Below are positions 7,618-10,375 of a stretch of DNA of 10,375 nt, piece by piece (within the stretch, counting starts at the first letter, position 1; every line of letters begins with the position of its first letter). The DNA is taken from assembly GCA_027596195.1 (NCBI GenBank), contig JADGJG010000968.1, positions 1 through 10,375 of the forward strand, given 5' to 3'. The DNA comes from Podochytrium sp. JEL0797. Lineage: Eukaryota; Chytridiomycota; Chytridiomycetes; Chytridiales; Chytriomycetaceae. The position numbers and the translations under genes are program-made. The notes beneath the pieces were generated by a model. That model did not search any database. It was not told where the DNA came from and saw nothing but the letters and a program-made list of their open reading frames with translations.

Positions 7618-8400
7618 TTAAGGGCACCGCGCATTCATTCCGCCCACCACACCCGCATCAATAAGGTTCACGAGGGCGTCGGTCGCGGATATGCGTAAAT
7701 CTGGGTCGCGTTGTTCCGTCTGGATACGTAACCTGTAAAGAAAAGAGAAAGTTACAAGTATGAAATTCAAAAGAAACGGCTGTCATTTTTCAAAACACAG
7801 TCAATCATGAAGGCCCTGAAATCCATCAGGTGGTAGAAGTTGTTAACCGACAACGAGCGGCCTGAAGTCCATCAGGTGGTAGAAGTTGTTAACCGACAAC
7901 GCACGGCCTGAAGTCCATCAGGTGGTAGAAGTTGTTAACCGACAACGCACGGCATGATCTTTTGTATCCTTGCTCGCTCAGTGTTGTCACTCACCGTGTA
8001 ATTAAAATTGTCAAGAAGGTTGCGGTGGAACTCGAGCCAGAGGGAGATCCAGATTCATTTTCGCAGATGAGGAAGAGGACGAGGGCGATGACGAGGACGA
8101 GAAGCGGAAGGGCCAGGGTTGGCCGTGCAACCTGAAGTGCTGGCAGTTTTTCGTGGAGTAATTTTTTTCGGGAACAAAAATGCGCCGCCCTCAGGTTCCC
8201 TGGCCCCATTGCATGCACTGCCGCCCATCGGAGTTAGCTTACCTTGCTCAATATATCCCCCCAGGCGGGCAGAAACCCCTCGTTGCCTACTCGGACTAAA
8301 ATGCTCGAGATCTCCCCTGTTGGACTTTTTGCGAAGCCGACTTGCTGCGAGTGACCGCGGACCCCTGCCTGCTCCTGCTCATCATGCAGTCCCACGGTAT
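7618..8400 (-). CDS. Possible gene for a single-pass membrane protein
   Basis: A tentative model of unknown function. Candidate exons on the minus strand are 8400-8243, 8131-7995, one starting at 7815, and possibly 7732-7618. The first carries TGEISSILVRVGNEGF and ends at a good donor (AAG|GTAAGC). The second starts after CTTCAG in matching phase, encodes a hydrophobic segment (LPLLVLVIALVLFLIC) followed by a Ser-rich part, and ends at GTGAGT. The next acceptor (TTTCAG at 7818-7816) lies in the first minisatellite copy and also fits in phase, giving R-AFMIDC. A further piece (7732-7618, DPDLRISATDALVNLIDAG, stop TAA) follows a TTTACAG acceptor but does not join in phase by the donors I can see. 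No start codon is found. Plus-strand reading of the same DNA gives an acidic stretch, so strand is not certain. Confidence 0.3.
7812..7950. repeat. 46-bp minisatellite, three copies
   Basis: Three head-to-tail copies: 7812-7858 (47 bp, with a few differences), 7859-7904 and 7905-7950 (46 bp each, identical). Each unit contains two small dyads, CCTGA/TCAGG around a 6-base loop and GTTGT/ACAAC around a 6-base loop. On the minus strand each unit reads GTGCGT, then GGTTAAC, then TTCAG, the order of a donor, branch site and acceptor. Confidence 0.92.
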
Positions 8401-9590
8401 CTGTCGCAGATCATTCGCTGTGCTGTTTCCCCTGGTCCTCAAGGCCGTGTTGTCCAAGTCTAATGGTCTCGCCATGAGGCCTTCTATTCGGCGTTATTTA
8501 AACGGGATTCGCGAATGCGCACCTACGGAGAACTATGTGAGCTGGGAGGGCCTTGAAGGGTGCGTGCATGATTGCCTCTTTTGGAGAAGGGTGCTTGGAA
8601 TCTGAAAACGCCTTCTGCTTCACAGATCCTGGATGAATCGAAATCGCACTGGGGCCCATGCATGTTTTGTATTCCGTGCCAATTCCGATGCTCCTGGATT
8701 TATGGACCTCGTTGAAGATCATCGCCGCGTTTGCCCCCCTTCAATATCACGCAATGAAACGCATTATGTCATTCCGACAACCCGCAATATGCAGAGTGAT
8801 TTGTGGTTCCAGAAACTCCCCGCTCCCGTGCCCTTCGTCCACCAAACGGATGCTGCACTTTCGAGCGGAGCGATGCGGAATGCCGAATTGGGCCTCGTGA
8901 AACTGTATTTGATGCAGCGCAGCGCTTTGGCGGGGATGGCCCCAATTCTTGTGAGGTTGGTTTCCGATGGTGACGCTGTTTGTCTGGTTCGTGGGAAACG
9001 GATATCAGTTTCTGGATGGGGCGGTCGTGTTTATGGCCGATGGTGCGGGTTAGAGATTTTGTTGCCGCGCGTTGGGTTTGCTGCAGGTGGGGGATTGGTT
9101 TCCTTGCCCATTCACTTCTTGCTTTGTTAATTGCGGACGCGAGAATCTCTCATGAGAAGATTTTGATTATGAAATTGCCGACCAACGCAATACATTTCAA
9201 CAGCCCCGCCGAAACGACAACCGCTTCCACTTTGTTTTCGATTGATCCCCGGTCCTTCAACTTCCGCTGGACCCCTTCGCAAAACATACGTTACCCTCGA
9301 ATTCAACCTCCTTGGAATAGTCGCCACTCTCTGTCCGTATCTCTCGTGCAATCTCGGACGAAACTTATTGGCATCCACCCTCTTCCGACTTCTCTTTTTC
9401 CGCAGCCGTGGCTCCACTCTGCTTGGATCGAAACGGAAATTACATTTTCACATCATCCACCAACCGCGAATTCCTTGAACAAGTGATTGCTGCAACAACG
9501 GTCCCCAAAGACCTCGAATCCTTCCCACTCGAGTTCGCCACAGCACTTGAAGATACTCTTGCGGCCCTCAATCAACGCGTGCACTCGTAG
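8384..9590 (+). CDS. Possible multi-exon gene, product unknown
   Basis: I do not recognise the product. One plus-strand frame is open from 8300 to 9128 with a single stop (8603-8605). That stop lies inside a well-formed 66-bp intron (8560-8625; donor GTGCGT, acceptor TTCACAG). A start at 8384 gives an N-terminus with a hydrophobic stretch (RRSFAVLFPLVLKAVL), possibly a signal or mitochondrial presequence. A second intron may be 8951-9008 (GTGAGG to ATATCAG), moving into the frame that codes FLDGAVVFMAD. The 3' part is unclear: that frame contains stops at 9051, 9153, 9243 and 9318. The final exon, within 9321-9590, looks coding (CLDRNGNYIFTSSTNREF; FATALEDTLAALNQRVHS, stop TAG). Either more introns or decay is possible. 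Antisense frames over the same DNA are also partly open, so strand is uncertain. Confidence 0.35.
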
Positions 9591-9773
9591 GGGAAGGCTC
9601 AATCCATTCGTCGCGCTAGAAGAGAAAAAAAAGAAGAAGAAAAACCTGCATTTTTGACCCATTGGCAGTTTGAGGCATTTCCATTATTCCATGTTTTTTA
9701 AGGCTACTTCGCCTCTGTGTAGTTTTTATTAAAAAACAAGCGACAAAATACGATGATTCACTCACGTTTTGAA

Positions 9774-10325
9774 TCAGCAACCTGTGGCATCTGCTGCCTT
9801 TTCTAAAACTCTCCACATGATCCCAAATGTGTACTGGGATTCCTTTTCAAATGCATCCTTACGAAAGAAAATGCGTTCCACCCTCTGAGAAAGGAAGTTT
9901 AATAGACAGGAAACGTTTTGTTTTGAAATTCACTCACGCATTCTTGAGTTTGTAGATTCCCAACTTGAAATCGCATTCAATTCAATCACAAATTTCCGGA
10001 GGAATGTCGACTGATTTCAGCGTGTTGTAAACTCCCGTCGCGTCTTGTTCCGAGGATACGGTTTTAACCAATTGACGCACATACTAGCATTTGGATTTCG
10101 GGAGGGGGGGAATGGCAGCTTGGAGTGTACTGTAGAGTTTTGCCGACATCCATGTTGCCTTCCCAATGTCAACCCCTACTGCATTCAGTGGCGTTATTAA
10201 AGATGATTTGAGGTGAGAGAGTTTACTTCTCATTGATAACTCGCATCTTGTGAGGGTGCAGTCAAATATTACAAATCCTCTGTTGCGCAAATACTAATTA
10301 AATTCACCACTCAAACGCATTAAAA
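9774..10325 (-). pseudogene. Broken minus-strand reading frame, unknown family
   Basis: A minus-strand frame with protein-like codon pattern runs from about 10290 to 9774 but contains stops at 10086-10084 (TAG) and 9984-9982 (TGA). Segments include GVDIGKATWMSAKLYSTLQ, YVRQLVKTVSSEQDATGVYN and IECDFKLGIYKLKNA. A 55-bp intron at 9937-9883 (donor GTGAGT, TTAAAC branch, acceptor ending AG) joins in phase to VERIFFRKDAFEKESQYTFG, which ends at a TGA at 9776-9774. Upstream of 10290 the frame meets another TAG. A decayed gene fits best, but exons I cannot see, assembly errors or plain chance are alternatives. No family is recognised. It would be convergent with the gene ending at 9590. Confidence 0.3.
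10178..10228. repeat. 51-bp exact direct repeat, copy 1
   Basis: Identical to 10325-10375; offset 147 bp. On the minus strand it consists of AA, then a 48-bp GT...AG segment (GTAAAC donor, AATAACG branch-like word, TGCAG acceptor), then T. Confidence 0.95.
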
Positions 10326-10375
10326 CTGCATTCAGTGGCGTTATTAAAGATGATTTGAGGTGAGAGAGTTTACTT
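10325..10375. repeat. 51-bp exact direct repeat, copy 2, at the window edge
   Basis: Identical to 10178-10228 and ends exactly at the last base of the window. The flanking bases differ at 10324 and 10177, so the left boundary is defined; the right boundary is cut by the edge. Confidence 0.95.

Noticed and set aside
8061..8110. Acidic tract read on the plus strand (DEEEDEGDDEDEK)
   Set aside because: The same bases read on the minus strand give a membrane segment flanked by phase-matched splice sites, and the plus frame soon meets a TAA at 8159-8161; strand remains unresolved so no separate gene is called.
8300..9590. Resemblance to Mon1/SAND longin-domain proteins in several short segments
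   Set aside because: The segments fall in different frames and no contiguous motif matches; I judged it pattern-seeking.
9774..10325. Stop-codon reassignment (TGA as Trp or TAG as Gln)
   Set aside because: Substituting residues reads plausibly, but any stop can be explained by one base change, and the nearby intact genes need TGA, TAG and TAA as terminators.
1..10375. CRISPR array, prokaryotic operon, rRNA or tRNA genes
   Set aside because: The repeats are too few and lack spacers, all sound genes carry spliceosomal introns, and no cloverleaf or rRNA-like sequence was seen.

Overview
The window reads as a piece of a fungal nuclear genome. The evidence is short GT-AG introns (mostly 50-110 bp, with CTAAC-type branch sites), compact same-strand genes and clearly eukaryotic products. 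Protein details (an RPS29 ending in IKYR, a compact 74-residue RPL38) fit an early-diverging fungus, but that placement is inference. Both edges look like contig ends: bases 1-106 are only G and C, and the last 51 bases exactly repeat a block 147 bp upstream.

Layout, left to right: a glutamine-rich low-complexity protein with its 5' end missing (to 1772); the catalytic proteasome subunit beta-5 (PRE2/PSMB5, six exons, 2051-3248); ribosomal protein S29 (three exons, 3774-4623); a mitochondrial carrier family (SLC25) transporter (three exons, 4817-6249); and ribosomal protein L38 (three exons, 6523-7287). All are on the plus strand and each core gene could be spliced by hand to a full-length product. 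After 7288 the sequence changes character. There is a 46-bp minisatellite, a possible minus-strand membrane-protein gene (7618-8400), a possible plus-strand gene of unknown function (8384-9590), and a minus-strand reading frame broken by stops (9774-10325).

The core genes are housekeeping: protein synthesis (RPS29, RPL38), protein turnover (PRE2) and mitochondrial metabolite transport. The most striking observation is that RPS29 and RPL38, which are unrelated proteins, share a near-identical leader: 5' UTR, an ATG-only first coding exon and the start of intron 1 (3741-3963 and 6490-6703, with 55 bp perfectly identical across the ATG). This looks like a copied or homogenised start-exon cassette. 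A second theme is that both short repeats in the right-hand third have the form of minimal introns when read on the minus strand.
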